A stretch of 64,000 nucleotides of DNA, from NCBI RefSeq assembly GCF_900107735.1, contig NZ_FNQV01000005.1, forward strand, positions 62,001-126,000, written 5' to 3'. This DNA comes from Bowdeniella nasicola (GTDB taxonomy: Bacteria > Actinomycetota > Actinomycetes > Actinomycetales > Actinomycetaceae). Made by a program: the position numbers and the translations under genes. Within the stretch, counting starts at the first letter, position 1, and each line of letters opens with the position of its first letter. The notes beneath the pieces were generated by a model, which saw only the letters and a program-made list of their open reading frames with translations, ran no database searches and was not told the origin of the DNA. Shown piece by piece: positions 46,291 through 56,295 of the stretch.

Positions 46291-47679
46291 ATGAGCACCA
46301 TGACAACCTCCCCACCTCGCATCCTTCCCGAAGGCTGGCTGCGCGCCGCCTTGGCGGGAGTTGAGGCTGTCGTCCTTACCTGGCTCGCGGTCGCGGCGGT
46401 ATCTCTCATCGCCTATGCGGCAACGGCAACGTCTCCGCAGCTCGGGAACGCGACGTGGACGAGCGCGATGGATGTGGCAACCTCGGCGTTTTTCTTGGCG
46501 TTCGCGCTGCCAATTTCCACCCACCTAGGGCCGCTGACGCTGGCACCCACCTTCGTGACGTTGCTCGTCGGCGTGCTGGCGTTTGCGGCGAGTCGGAGGC
46601 TTGACGCGGCGGGACTGCGCCAACTGTGGTGTACCGGCGCTGGGGCGAGCGCCGGCGTCTTCGTCATTGGAGCGATCGCCGGAATGGGGCTGTCCTCGCT
46701 ACCTTCCGCGGTGGCAGCGGGAATCGTGGCGGCGCTCGGCAATCTCGCGGCGCTACCGCGGGCTGAGCGGGCGCTCACCTCCTCACAATGGGATGGCGCG
46801 CTCGCTTCGGTGCGCAGAGTGCTTGAGCGGTTACCGGATTGGCTCCGCAGAGCCTGGCCGGATGCGATGCGGGCACTGTGGTGGCTCGCGGGTCTCGGAC
46901 TGATGGGGCTCGTCATCGCCATCGCCACGGCGTGGCATCGAGTCAGTTACGCAACCGCGGGATTGACGGATTCCGGGCTCGATACCGCCGCGATTTGGCT
47001 AGCGCAGCTCGGCTACCTGCCAACGCTCATCACGTGGGCGCTAGGCTGGCTCATTGGAGCAGGCTATTCGATCGGGCCGGTGCGCTTTGTCCCCGGCACC
47101 GATGCGACGGGCCTGCTGCCCGCGGTCCCAGTTCTTGGGGCCGGCCCGCATTCGGCATGGTCGGGCTGGATTTCGCTCGTACCTGCGGCGGTCATGCTGG
47201 CGCTTGCGATCTGGCGGACACGGCGCCACGGCGAAGCCTCGCTCATTGCCAGCATGCTGAAAGCCGTGGCAAGTTCCGTAGTGCTGCTAGCCTCGCTCGT
47301 GCTGGCCGCGACCCTGACCTCAGGTGCGATCGGTAACGGCGTCTTGGCGCGCAACGGCGTGTGGCCGCTGCACATGCTCGCGTTTGGGGCGCTCGTCATC
47401 GTGGCGCCATACCTCATCGGGGTGGCGATCTCACATCCCGATTCGCTTGCGTGGCTGCGTGGAGTGGTCGGTAGCGCGCGCACCCGCGTCGGTGATCGCG
47501 GACATCGCGGCGCTGACTCCGAGGAGCAAGCAGAAGCGCCCAGGCGGACGTTCGGCTCCACGGCGGCGCCGGCCATCAAGGTGCCGCTTCAGGACGAGGG
47601 GGATGACGCGATCCCGGACTTTTTGCGGAGCGAGGACGATACGCCGGATCTCGACGAGGACTATCCGCCGAAGAGCTGA
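46291..47679 (+). CDS. DUF6350 / PerM-like polytopic membrane protein
   Basis: 462 residues with about ten hydrophobic segments (AVVLTWLAVAAVSLIAYA and LGWLIGAGYSIGPVRFVPGT among them), a Pro/Glu-rich cytoplasmic C-terminus and the conserved order perM-purN-purH. In mycobacteria the PerM protein at this position supports cell division under stress. ATG 46291 follows TAGACT (46277-46282) by 8 nt and no Shine-Dalgarno is present, so the message should be leaderless; the frame also allows TTG 46282. The end overlaps the converging small membrane protein gene by 19 bp. Confidence 0.8.
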   Translation: MSTMTTSPPRILPEGWLRAALAGVEAVVLTWLAVAAVSLIAYAATATSPQLGNATWTSAMDVATSAFFLAFALPISTHLGPLTLAPTFVTLLVGVLAFAASRRLDAAGLRQLWCTGAGASAGVFVIGAIAGMGLSSLPSAVAAGIVAALGNLAALPRAERALTSSQWDGALASVRRVLERLPDWLRRAWPDAMRALWWLAGLGLMGLVIAIATAWHRVSYATAGLTDSGLDTAAIWLAQLGYLPTLITWALGWLIGAGYSIGPVRFVPGTDATGLLPAVPVLGAGPHSAWSGWISLVPAAVMLALAIWRTRRHGEASLIASMLKAVASSVVLLASLVLAATLTSGAIGNGVLARNGVWPLHMLAFGALVIVAPYLIGVAISHPDSLAWLRGVVGSARTRVGDRGHRGADSEEQAEAPRRTFGSTAAPAIKVPLQDEGDDAIPDFLRSEDDTPDLDEDYPPKS

Positions 47680-48086
47680 CGAAGCAGCGAGGACGTCATG
47701 TCCTTTTCGCACGCGATCCGGCCAGCGTCGGTGAGGGCCGTTGAGACGCACTCGAGGTAGGCGCTCGTCGTAGAAAATGCGAGGAGCTGAATGAGGGTAG
47801 AGACGGCAAAGAACCCGCCGAGCACCATCGTCGCGATTAGGAAGAACCGGAAGACGCCGGTGCGCGGCGCGCCGCGAAGCTTTCGTAGCGCGTAGATACC
47901 GGTGGGAATGACGGCCACGGCAACGAGCGCGGAGGCGATGACCGCAGCCATGGGGGCGCGCGGCGCGTTTAGGACCATCGACAAGATGAGCAGCAAGCCC
48001 GCCGCGATGGCAGGCTGCGTTGAGATGATCCGCTCAGCGGCCTCACCGGGCGGCGTCTTGTCATTGGATGTTGGGATCGTGCTCAC
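47661..48086 (-). CDS. Small membrane protein with four hydrophobic segments, unknown function
   Basis: 141 residues from GTG 48086. Hydrophobic stretches AAGLLLILSMVLNAPRA, AAVIASALVAVAVIPTGIYA and FFLIATMVLGGFFAVSTLIQ are followed by a tail with two Cys (YLECVS and IACEKD). The larger frame to 48263 would run over the purN promoter and is rejected. A GGAAAGAG lies 5 nt before the GTG. No family is recognised. Confidence 0.65.
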   Translation of the reverse strand: MSTIPTSNDKTPPGEAAERIISTQPAIAAGLLLILSMVLNAPRAPMAAVIASALVAVAVIPTGIYALRKLRGAPRTGVFRFFLIATMVLGGFFAVSTLIQLLAFSTTSAYLECVSTALTDAGRIACEKDMTSSLLRQLFGG

Positions 48087-48156
48087 GTGTCTCTTTCCGG
48101 GGGGCAGTCCTCCTATTGAATCACCCCCAGCCGCGCTTGCCGCTACGCTTAGCGGC

Positions 48157-48813
48157 GTGACTACCCCCACGCCCGTTGTGACACCTCCCCTTGGCTCGCA
48201 CGCGAAGCCGGCGCGGCTCGTCGTGCTCGTCTCCGGCGGCGGCTCGAACCTGGCGGCCCTCATGTCGGCGTGCGCCGATCCCGCTTACGGCGCCACGGTC
48301 GTCGCGGTTGGCGCTGACCGGACGGGAACAGGCGGGGTAGCGCTCGCCGAGGACGCCGGGATCGCCACGTTTGTGACGCGCGTGGGCGACTACCCCAATC
48401 GGCAGGCATGGGATCATGCGCTCACGGCCGCGGTGGCAGCGCACGAGCCGGACCTCGTCATCTCAGCGGGGTTCTTAAAGCTCTGCGGGCCCGAGTTTGT
48501 CGCCCGGTTTTCCGGCCGTTATCTCAACACACATAACTCGCTGCTGCCATCCTTTGCCGGGATTCGTGGTCCGGCCGACGCCCTCGCCTACGGGGTGAAA
48601 CTGGCGGGAGCGACGCTCTTCGTCGTCGACGAGGGCGTTGATACCGGAGTGGTGCTCGCGCAGGTGGCGGTGCCCGTCGAATTTGACGACACCGAGGACA
48701 GCTTGCTGGAGCGGATCAAAACGGCGGAGCGCGCCCAGCTCGTCGACGTCGTTGGGCGGATGTGCCGCGAGGGCTGGAGCGTCGCGGGACGCCGCACCCG
48801 GATCGGTTCCTGA
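48157..48813 (+). CDS. purN: Phosphoribosylglycinamide formyltransferase
   Basis: 218 residues. VVLVSGGGSNLAALMSA is the phosphate-binding start of PurN. NTHNSLLPSF carries the catalytic Asn and His, and VVDEGVDTGVVLAQ the catalytic Asp; the Pro of the usual HPSLLP is Asn here. It formylates GAR in purine synthesis using 10-formyl-THF. The start is GTG 48157, 7 nt after TACGCT (48144-48149); the frame's first codon at 47902 is antisense to the neighbouring gene. purH follows after a 120-bp gap that holds a riboswitch. Confidence 0.93.
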   Translation: MTTPTPVVTPPLGSHAKPARLVVLVSGGGSNLAALMSACADPAYGATVVAVGADRTGTGGVALAEDAGIATFVTRVGDYPNRQAWDHALTAAVAAHEPDLVISAGFLKLCGPEFVARFSGRYLNTHNSLLPSFAGIRGPADALAYGVKLAGATLFVVDEGVDTGVVLAQVAVPVEFDDTEDSLLERIKTAERAQLVDVVGRMCREGWSVAGRRTRIGS

Positions 48814-48818
48814 CGCGA

Positions 48819-48906
48819 TACGATAGGCGCGGCCGCAACTGGCGAAGAAGGTGGAGCACCACCGGGGAGCGGCCGCAGGCATCCGTCCCGCATCGCGCGC
48901 CTGGGT
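48819..48906 (+). ncRNA. ZTP (pfl) riboswitch and promoter upstream of purH
   Basis: TACGAT (48819-48824) is a likely -10, with transcription starting near 48831. The leader has GCGGCCGC (48829-48836) pairing with GCGGCCGC (48869-48876). Between them lie AACTGGCG (48837-48844), GGTGG...CCACC (48850 onward) and CCGGGGAGC, then after a linker CGCGCCTGGG (48895-48904). These are the P1, conserved loops and P3/pseudoknot elements of the ZTP riboswitch, which activates purine and folate genes when ZMP/ZTP builds up. Its normal targets include purH. Confidence 0.85.
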
Positions 48907-48933
48907 GGGGGAGCTCAACCGCAAAGGATGTTC

Positions 48934-50574
48934 ATGACCCGTCGCCCCATTGCCCGCGCCCTCGTCTCCGTTTTCGATAAGACCGGCATTGCCGAGCTTG
49001 CTCGCGCCCTTGGCGCGGCAGGCGTTGAGATTGTTTCCACCGGATCAACGGCCGCAACCATTGCCGAAGCAGGCGTTGCCGTCACGCCCGTCGAGGAGCT
49101 GACGGGTTTCCCCGAATGCCTCGATGGCCGCGTCAAGACCCTCCACCCTGCGGTGCACGCCGGGATCCTGGCCGATCGTTCCAACCCTGATCACGTGGCA
49201 CAGCTCGCCGATCTCGAGGTCGCTGGCATCGACCTCGTCGTCGTCAACCTCTACCCGTTTGCCGCGACGGTGGCCTCAGGGGCATCGGTCGCTGAGTGCA
49301 TCGAAAAGATTGATATCGGCGGGCCGACGATGGTGCGTGCCGCCGCGAAGAACCACGGCAGCGTCGCCGTCGTGACTGATCCAGCCCGCTATGGAGAGGT
49401 CGCCGCGGCGCTCGCCGCCGGCGGATTCACCGACGAGGAACGGCGCGCCCTCGCGCTGGACGCTTTTCGACACACCGCGACCTACGATGTCGCGGTCGCG
49501 ACGTGGCTGGCGCAACTCGGGGGGCAAGACGAGCTGCCGGAGTGGCTGGGGCGGACCTGGGATAAGGCCGCAGACCTGCGCTACGGCGAGAACCCGCATC
49601 AGCGAGCGGCGCTCTACGTCAGCGGAGAGGGGCTCGCGAGCGCGGAGCAACTCGGCGGCAAGGCAATGAGCTACAACAACTACGTCGATGCGGATGCGGC
49701 GTGGCGAGCAGCGTGGGACCAGGGCGATCAGCCAACCTGCGCGATCATCAAGCACACGAATCCGTGCGGGCTCGCTGTCGGGCAGACCATCGCTGAAGCG
49801 CACGCCGCTGCCCACGCCTGCGATCCGATGAGCGCCTTCGGCGGCATTATTGCCGTCAATCGGGAAGTTGATGCCGAGCTCGCGGCCCAGATCGTGCCGA
49901 TCTTCACCGAGGTCGTCCTCGCGCCCAGCTACAGCGAACAAGCGCGTGACATCCTCGGTGCCAAGAAGAACCTGCGGCTGCTCAAGGTCGCCCCACCCGA
50001 GCGCTCCGGTGTGGAGATCCGGCCCATCTCCGGCGGCCTGCTCGCCCAAGAAGTTGACACGATCGATGCCGTCGGACGTCGCGATGACGGAAGTGGACTC
50101 GGCGATGATAGCGAGCACTGGAATCTCGTCGCTGGAGAGGCAGCCGACGCGCACACCCTCGCAGACCTTCAGTTCGCGTGGCGAGCCGTGCGAGCAGTGA
50201 AGTCCAATGCGGTTCTGCTCGCCAAGGACGGCGCGACCGTCGGGGTTGGGATGGGGCAGGTGAATCGCGTCGATTCAGCAAAGCTCGCAGTCGAACGGGC
50301 GAATACGCTCGGTGTGGCTGTTGCCTCCGAGGTCGATTCCGCCGGCGGCGCTGAAGGTGTGGATACCTCCGGTGCTCCGGAGCGGGCGCGCGGCGCTGTC
50401 GCAGCCTCGGATGCATTCTTCCCGTTTCCCGATGGCCTGCAGGTCCTCATCGATGCTGGGGTCCGGGCTGTCGTGGCGCCCGGCGGTTCGGTGCGCGATG
50501 CGGACGTGATCGCCGCGGCGAAGGATGCCGGTCTCACGATGTACTTCACCGGGGTGCGCCACTTCTTCCACTGA
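48934..50574 (+). CDS. purH: Bifunctional AICAR formyltransferase / IMP cyclohydrolase
   Basis: 546 residues. The N-terminal cyclohydrolase domain starts [18 protein letters not shown] and includes [12 protein letters not shown]. The formyltransferase domain has [13 protein letters not shown] and [11 protein letters not shown], with the catalytic Lys-His, and ends [17 protein letters not shown]. An extra stretch of about 25 residues, [18 protein letters not shown], interrupts the segment before ASDAFFPF, where other PurH proteins go straight on. It makes the last two steps to IMP. ATG 48934 is preferred to 48928 because AAAGGA then sits 5 nt upstream. Regulated by the ZTP riboswitch. Confidence 0.96.
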   Translation: MTRRPIARALVSVFDKTGIAELARALGAAGVEIVSTGSTAATIAEAGVAVTPVEELTGFPECLDGRVKTLHPAVHAGILADRSNPDHVAQLADLEVAGIDLVVVNLYPFAATVASGASVAECIEKIDIGGPTMVRAAAKNHGSVAVVTDPARYGEVAAALAAGGFTDEERRALALDAFRHTATYDVAVATWLAQLGGQDELPEWLGRTWDKAADLRYGENPHQRAALYVSGEGLASAEQLGGKAMSYNNYVDADAAWRAAWDQGDQPTCAIIKHTNPCGLAVGQTIAEAHAAAHACDPMSAFGGIIAVNREVDAELAAQIVPIFTEVVLAPSYSEQARDILGAKKNLRLLKVAPPERSGVEIRPISGGLLAQEVDTIDAVGRRDDGSGLGDDSEHWNLVAGEAADAHTLADLQFAWRAVRAVKSNAVLLAKDGATVGVGMGQVNRVDSAKLAVERANTLGVAVASEVDSAGGAEGVDTSGAPERARGAVAASDAFFPFPDGLQVLIDAGVRAVVAPGGSVRDADVIAAAKDAGLTMYFTGVRHFFH

Positions 50575-50589
50575 TCTTATGATCGGACC

Positions 50590-51909
50590 ATGGCCTCTGA
50601 GCTAGCCAGGGTGCTGACCGCGAAACAGGCTGTAGTGATCGGCCTGGGATCGATGCTCGGCGCCGGCGTCTTTGCCGCCTTCGCCCCCGCGGCCGCCGTG
50701 GCTGGCTGGGCGCTCCCGTTGAGTCTTGTCCTGGCAGCCGCCGTCGCCTTCGCAAACGGCACCGCCTCAGCCCAACTTGCCGCCCGCTATCCCAAAGCGG
50801 GCGGCAGTTATATCTACGGGCGAGAAAAGCTCGGCGCATGGCCAGGCTTCTTTGCTGGCTGGGCTTTCACCATTGGCAAGACTGCCTCGCTTGCTGCGAT
50901 GGGACTCGTCGCGGCAACCTATCTACACCCGAGCAATCCCCGACCCGTTGCGCCCGGCATCTTGGCTTTCGTCACGATCATCGCGTGTCTCGGCGTTACC
51001 CGAACAGCACGCGCGACTGCCGTGATCGTCGCGATCGTCCTGCTCGTTTTGGGGTGCGTCTTCCTCACCGCCTTTGAATTACCTGCCGCCTATCCGTTCT
51101 GGTCGCACGTCACGGAGCTGGCGGCCACGGCCGATGGAACCACCGTCAGGGGAATGGCCCAAGGCGCAGCCCTGCTGTTCTTTGCCTTCGCCGGCTACGC
51201 CCGCATCGCGACGATGGGTGAAGAGATCCGGGACCCGGCCTCCTCGATCCCGGCAGCGACCCACCAGTCGATCGGGCTGGCAGCGGTCATCTACGCGGTG
51301 ATCACGTATCTGCTCCTTACTCGGCTCGGGCCCGAAGCGACAGCTGCTACCGATATGCCCATCGCAAGCCTCGTTGACCTCACCCGTTTTGACCGCATCG
51401 GGATCGTGTTGAGTGCGACGGCTGCACTGGCTGCCACGGGAGCCCTGCTTGCCCTCATTGTCGGGATTTCCCGCACCCTGCTGGCGATGTCTTGCCACGG
51501 CGACTTGCCGGCGTTTTTCGCCCGCACCAACCGTCGACAGGTCCCGGCGCTCGCCACCATCGTCGTCGCCGGAGTCGTCGCGGCACTCATGGTCTTTCTC
51601 CCCTCGATCACCACGGCGATCGGCTTTTCCTCGTTTGGTGTCCTGCTGTACTACGCGATCGCCAACGCATCTGCATTGCGTCAGCCCGCAGCTGAGCGGC
51701 GTTACCCCCGGGTCCTTCACATCTTTGGGCTCCTCGCGTGCCTTGGACTCGTCGCATCACTTCCGGTCACCTCGATTGTGATCGGTGCAGGCGTTGTCGT
51801 GGTTGGGTCGATCTACCGTCTCGTGTGGCTAGGGCTTATGACTCACCGAAAACCACCCCGGGTTGAGACAATGGAACTGGAGCCAGGAAAGGACACCCAA
51901 GATGAGTGA
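50590..51909 (+). CDS. APC-family amino acid permease
   Basis: 439 residues and about twelve membrane segments. The N-terminus VVIGLGSMLGAGVFAAFAPA is the substrate-binding G-S/A-x-I-G-x-G-x-F block of the APC superfamily, followed by YPKAGGSYIYGREKLGAWPG. It imports or exchanges amino acids or a similar cationic compound; the substrate cannot be inferred. ATG 50590 is 6 nt after TATGAT (50578-50583), the best -10 in the leaderless group. The stop overlaps the pfk start by 8 nt. Confidence 0.9.
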   Translation: MASELARVLTAKQAVVIGLGSMLGAGVFAAFAPAAAVAGWALPLSLVLAAAVAFANGTASAQLAARYPKAGGSYIYGREKLGAWPGFFAGWAFTIGKTASLAAMGLVAATYLHPSNPRPVAPGILAFVTIIACLGVTRTARATAVIVAIVLLVLGCVFLTAFELPAAYPFWSHVTELAATADGTTVRGMAQGAALLFFAFAGYARIATMGEEIRDPASSIPAATHQSIGLAAVIYAVITYLLLTRLGPEATAATDMPIASLVDLTRFDRIGIVLSATAALAATGALLALIVGISRTLLAMSCHGDLPAFFARTNRRQVPALATIVVAGVVAALMVFLPSITTAIGFSSFGVLLYYAIANASALRQPAAERRYPRVLHIFGLLACLGLVASLPVTSIVIGAGVVVVGSIYRLVWLGLMTHRKPPRVETMELEPGKDTQDE

Positions 51910-54190
51910 GTCCGAGACCGGACACGATAACCCGTCAGCCGAAGACTTTGCGCGTGGGCAGGGAGTGCGGGTCGGAGTTCTCACCTCCGGTGGCGACGCG
52001 CAGGGGATGAATGCGGCGGTGCGCGCGGTAGTTCGCACCGCACTTGTCATGGGAGCAACCCCACTCTCCATCCTCGAGGGTTGGCAGGGAGCGGTCGATA
52101 ACTCCATCCACGAGATGGGGTGGTCGGATGTCTCCTCGATCCTCAACCAGGGCGGCACCGTGATCGGGACCGCGCGGTCCGCGGATTTTCGGGAGTATGA
52201 GGGCCGGCTGGTCGCCGCCGAAAACCTTATCCGCCACGGCATCGACAAGCTCGTGGTGATCGGCGGCGATGGTTCCCTGACCGGTACCAACCAATTCCGC
52301 AACGAATGGTCGCAGCTCTTAACCGATCTCGTTGAGGCGGGGCGGATCAGTCATGAGGAAGCAGCCGCCCATCCATATCTCGCGGTCGTGGGACTCGTGG
52401 GGTCGATCGATAACGACCTCGTCGGCTCGGATATGACGATCGGCGCCGACTCGGCCCTACACCGCATTGTGGAAGCCATCGACGCGTTGACGTCGACGGC
52501 AGCGTCCCATCAGCGCACCTTCGTCGTCGAGGTTATGGGCAGACACTGCGGCTACCTTGCGCTCATGAGCGCGGTAGCGGGTGGCTGTGACTATGTCCTG
52601 ATTCCCGAACGGCCTCCGGGCGAAGGCTGGGAAGAGGAGATGTGCAACGTCCTGACGCAGGGGCGTGAGGCAGGACGTCGCGAATCCATCGTCCTTGTTG
52701 CGGAGGGCGCGCAGACCCGAAGCGGGGACCGGATCACCGCAGCGGATGTCGCAGGCATCCTGAAAGACCGGATGGACGTAGACGCTCGCGTGACGATCCT
52801 CGGCCATGTCCAACGCGGTGGCACTCCCTCGGCCTATGACCGGTGGATGCCGACACTGCTCGGGTATGCGGCGGTGCAGACCGTGCTCGAGCAGGGCAGT
52901 GATGATGGCGCTGTCATCCTCGGTGTGCGGCACAACCGGATCGCCCGCCTCGATCTTGTGACGGCGGTCAGCGACACCCGAAACGTCGCGACCCTGATCG
53001 AGCAGGGAAGCTACGACGAGGCTGTCGCCGCGCGAGGCCGGTCATTTACCGAGATGTTGAAGATCAACTCCCTACTTTCGGCGCCACCGTCACAGGCCCC
53101 GCGCGCTACCGGAAAGCGGATCGCGATCCTGCACGCCGGGGGACTAGCTCCGGGAATGAACACGGCCGCCCGCGCGGCAGTGCGGTTGGGGCTCGCACGC
53201 GGCTACACGATGCTGGGAGTACGAGGCGGCTTCCCGGGCCTTATCGACGGCGCCGTCGACGAACTCAGCTGGGACGATGTCGAAGGCTGGGCGTTTGCAG
53301 GTGGTGCGGAACTCGGCACGCGGCGGACTGAACCAAGCCTGGAGCAGTTCTACGCCATCGGACGCTCGATCGAAACCCAACAGATCGATGGGCTCATGAT
53401 CATTGGCGGGGTTGACGCCTACATGTCCGGCTACGAGCTTGTCAGCCAGCGCGACCGGTATCCGGCCTTCCGAATCCCGATCGTCCTCGTGCCAGCATCG
53501 ATCGATAACAACCTTCCCGGCTCCGAACTCTCGATCGGAGCCGATACCGCCGTGAACAACGCGGTGTGGGCACTCGATCGAATTAAGGAGTCGGCGGCCG
53601 CTTCCCGCCGTTGTTTCGTCGCCGAGGCGATGGGACGAAAGTGCGGCTATCTCGCCTTCATGTCGGGCCTGGCCGCCGGGGCTGAACTCGTCTACCTCAA
53701 CGAAGATGGCGTCGACCTTGACACGATTGCCTCCGATGCGGCCATTATGCGGGCCTCGTTTGAGGCCGGTCGAAGGCTTTTCCTGGTCGTACGAAACGAA
53801 GAGGTCTCCGAGCTTTTGACCATGGACTTCATGGCGCGAGCCTTTGAGGAAGAAGGCGGCGGACTTTTCGATGTCCGACAAAGCGCGATCGGTCACCTCC
53901 AGCAAGGTGGCAGTCCCACCCCGTTCGACCGCCTGCTTGCCACCCGCCTGGTCTCCCATGCCCTCGATGAGATCTGCCGCGAGATTGGGGACGAAACCTC
54001 GGCGGCGCTATATGTCGGGATGGCGGCCAATTCGCTGTCATCGCGCCCCATCGAACGGATGCTCGATGATTTCGATGTCGCCGACCGTCGTCCGAAGTAC
54101 CAGTGGTGGCTGGGACTGAAACCCGCGGCGCAAGTCGTGAGCTTGCCCGGTGCGGGGCTACTCGGCCCGATTCCGATCATGGATGCATAG
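51902..54190 (+). CDS. pfkA: Double-domain (eukaryote-type) 6-phosphofructokinase
   Basis: 762 residues, twice the bacterial length, with two PFK halves. The N-half (about 18-380) has VVIGGDGSLTGTNQF, GSIDNDLVGSDMTIGADSAL and EVMGRHCGYLALMS, so the catalytic Asp residues are intact; Gly at the positions that are Asp/Lys in PPi enzymes predicts ATP use. The C-half (about 405-755) has IIGGVDAYMSG for GGDGS and PASIDNNLPG, where the second Asp is Asn, so it is probably a regulatory half. It phosphorylates fructose 6-phosphate. ATG 51902 overlaps the permease's stop; pgi follows. Confidence 0.93.
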   Translation: MSESETGHDNPSAEDFARGQGVRVGVLTSGGDAQGMNAAVRAVVRTALVMGATPLSILEGWQGAVDNSIHEMGWSDVSSILNQGGTVIGTARSADFREYEGRLVAAENLIRHGIDKLVVIGGDGSLTGTNQFRNEWSQLLTDLVEAGRISHEEAAAHPYLAVVGLVGSIDNDLVGSDMTIGADSALHRIVEAIDALTSTAASHQRTFVVEVMGRHCGYLALMSAVAGGCDYVLIPERPPGEGWEEEMCNVLTQGREAGRRESIVLVAEGAQTRSGDRITAADVAGILKDRMDVDARVTILGHVQRGGTPSAYDRWMPTLLGYAAVQTVLEQGSDDGAVILGVRHNRIARLDLVTAVSDTRNVATLIEQGSYDEAVAARGRSFTEMLKINSLLSAPPSQAPRATGKRIAILHAGGLAPGMNTAARAAVRLGLARGYTMLGVRGGFPGLIDGAVDELSWDDVEGWAFAGGAELGTRRTEPSLEQFYAIGRSIETQQIDGLMIIGGVDAYMSGYELVSQRDRYPAFRIPIVLVPASIDNNLPGSELSIGADTAVNNAVWALDRIKESAAASRRCFVAEAMGRKCGYLAFMSGLAAGAELVYLNEDGVDLDTIASDAAIMRASFEAGRRLFLVVRNEEVSELLTMDFMARAFEEEGGGLFDVRQSAIGHLQQGGSPTPFDRLLATRLVSHALDEICREIGDETSAALYVGMAANSLSSRPIERMLDDFDVADRRPKYQWWLGLKPAAQVVSLPGAGLLGPIPIMDA

Positions 54191-54229
54191 CACCTAGGCT
54201 GTCATTAGCTCGACTTCCAAGGAGAACAG

Positions 54230-55891
54230 ATGAGTATCGATCCGACAACCACGACCGCGTGGCAGGCACTGCAAGACCTCGCCGACGTCTTCACGATCGA
54301 CCTGCGAGAAGAGTTCGACAACGACGATAACCGCGTTGCCGATTTCACCGCTCGAGCGAGCGATCTGTATGTCGACATGTCGAAGAGCCTCCTCACCCGG
54401 GAAGTACGCGACGCGCTCCTTTCCCTCGCTGCCGAGTGCAAAGTCGAGGAATACCGCGACGCGATGTTCGCCGGAGACAAGATCAACGTCACCGAGGGAC
54501 GATCGGTGCTCCACACGGCGCTGCGAAGGAAGCAAGGAGATACCCTCACCGTCGATGGCCAAGACGTCATCGGCGACGTGCACGCCGAACTCGACAAGGT
54601 CTACGACTTTGCCAACCGCGTGCGCTCCGGGCAGTGGCGCGGCATTACGGGAAAGCCCATCACGCATGTCGTCAATATCGGAATCGGTGGCTCCGACCTC
54701 GGGCCAAAGATGGCCTACGAGGCGCTGAAGCCCTACGTTCAAGACGGCCTGGAATGCCGCTTCGTGTCCAACATCGATCCGAGCGACATCTACGAAAACA
54801 CGGTCGACCTCGACGCCGAGACCACACTGTTCATCATCGCCTCCAAGACGTTTACGACCCTGGAGACGCTGACCAACGCCCGACTCGCGCGGACATGGCT
54901 GCTTGACCAGCTACGCGATCAGGGCATCGTGACGGAGGACAGTGAGTCCGAGGCCATCGCCAAGCACTTCGTCGCGGTATCAACCGCGCTCGATAAGGTC
55001 GCCGAGTTTGGCATCGATCCCGACAATGCCTTCGGTTTTTGGGATTGGGTCGGTGGTCGTTACTCCGTCGATTCCGCGATCGGAACCTCCCTCGTCGTCG
55101 CCATTGGCCCGGAGAACTTCGCCGAGTTCCTCGCTGGCTTCCGCGCCATTGACGAGCACTTCGCCAACGAACCCGCAGAGGGCAACGTCCCGCTGCTGCT
55201 CGGTCTGCTCAACGTGTGGTACGTCAACTTCCTCGGCGCCGAGTCCCACGCGGTCTTGCCCTACGTGCAGTACCTGCACCGCTTCCCGGCCTACATGCAG
55301 CAGCTGACCATGGAGTCCAATGGCAAGTCGGTGCGATCGGATGGTTCCTACACCGAATACGACACGGGAGAGATCTTCTGGGGTGAGCCGGGAACCAACG
55401 GTCAGCACGCCTTCTATCAGCTGATCCACCAGGGGACACGGCTAATCCCGTGCGATTTCATCGCGGTGGCGAACCCCGCTCACGGTCTCAAGGATGGTGA
55501 GACGGACGTCCACGAGCTGCTGCTTGCCAACTTCTTTGCCCAGACCAAGGCGCTCGCATTTGGCAAGACTGAGGAAGAGGTTCGGGCCGAAGGAACCGAG
55601 GAGAAGATCGTTCCCGCCCGAATCTTTGAGGGCAATAAGCCTTCTACCTCGATCATGGCACCCGAGCTGTCACCCAAGGTTTTGGGCGAGCTCATTGCGC
55701 TCTACGAGCACATCACCTTCGTTGAAGGAGCTGTCTGGGGAATCGACTCCTTCGATCAGTGGGGCGTCGAACTTGGCAAGCAATTGGCGAAGGACCTCAC
55801 GCCCGCGGTCGCTGGCGACGAGAAAGCCCTGCGTGAGACGGATGCCTCTACCCGGGCGCTGATCGACTACTACCGCAACGAGCGCGAATGA
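54230..55891 (+). CDS. pgi: Glucose-6-phosphate isomerase
   Basis: 553 residues. [58 protein letters not shown] and the PGI signature at [18 protein letters not shown] are all present. It interconverts glucose and fructose 6-phosphate in the cytoplasm. The start ATG 54230 is 6 nt after AAGGAGA. It lies 39 nt behind pfk, so two consecutive glycolytic enzymes form one unit, and it overlaps the DUF3017 gene by 4 nt (ATGA). Confidence 0.97.
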   Translation: MSIDPTTTTAWQALQDLADVFTIDLREEFDNDDNRVADFTARASDLYVDMSKSLLTREVRDALLSLAAECKVEEYRDAMFAGDKINVTEGRSVLHTALRRKQGDTLTVDGQDVIGDVHAELDKVYDFANRVRSGQWRGITGKPITHVVNIGIGGSDLGPKMAYEALKPYVQDGLECRFVSNIDPSDIYENTVDLDAETTLFIIASKTFTTLETLTNARLARTWLLDQLRDQGIVTEDSESEAIAKHFVAVSTALDKVAEFGIDPDNAFGFWDWVGGRYSVDSAIGTSLVVAIGPENFAEFLAGFRAIDEHFANEPAEGNVPLLLGLLNVWYVNFLGAESHAVLPYVQYLHRFPAYMQQLTMESNGKSVRSDGSYTEYDTGEIFWGEPGTNGQHAFYQLIHQGTRLIPCDFIAVANPAHGLKDGETDVHELLLANFFAQTKALAFGKTEEEVRAEGTEEKIVPARIFEGNKPSTSIMAPELSPKVLGELIALYEHITFVEGAVWGIDSFDQWGVELGKQLAKDLTPAVAGDEKALRETDASTRALIDYYRNERE

Positions 55892-56223
55892 CCGCTGTGA
55901 TTCCGGGGTCACAGCCGGTTGACTCTCGCACGAGCTCGAAGTCGGCTAAGAGCGCCAATCGTGTGGTGTTGGTGCTCACCGCTGCCCTGATTCTTCTGGC
56001 GCTCGCCCTGTCATATGGGATCGGTGCGCAAGCAGGGATTGTGACGGTCGCTCTCGGCTGCATTGCAGCTGCCGGCGCTCGTGCGGTATTGCCGGAGTCC
56101 GTCATGCCGGCGGCTCGTTCACGCTGGTTCGATATCGCTGTCCTGCTCGCAGCAGCAGTGATCCTCTTTGCCTTCCTGCCTGTGGCCGGCCCTGGCATGG
56201 AGCGACCGATCCTGGTCCCTTAG
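55888..56223 (+). CDS. DUF3017 small membrane protein
   Basis: 111 residues with three membrane helices ([55 protein letters not shown]) and the short conserved [15 protein letters not shown] linker. DUF3017 is an actinobacterial family of unknown function. The start overlaps the pgi stop (ATGA at 55888), so it is translated with pgi. It ends in a terminator shared with the converging idnD. Confidence 0.8.
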   Translation: MTAVIPGSQPVDSRTSSKSAKSANRVVLVLTAALILLALALSYGIGAQAGIVTVALGCIAAAGARAVLPESVMPAARSRWFDIAVLLAAAVILFAFLPVAGPGMERPILVP

Positions 56224-56253
56224 CAGGACTGAGAAAACCACGGCCACACATGA

Positions 56254-56283
56254 CTGTGGGCCTCGATAATTCGAGGCCCACAG
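56254..56283. terminator. Bidirectional terminator between DUF3017 and the idonate dehydrogenase gene
   Basis: CTGTGGGCCTCGA (56254-56266) and its perfect complement at 56271-56283 form a 13-bp stem with a 4-nt TAAT loop. It lies 30 bp after one stop and 12 bp after the other. Confidence 0.85.
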
Positions 56284-56295
56284 CGCTGTGATGGA

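Noticed and set aside
47902-48156. Upstream extension of the purN frame.
   Set aside because: Antisense to the small membrane protein gene; the family's start region and a -10 box point to GTG 48157.
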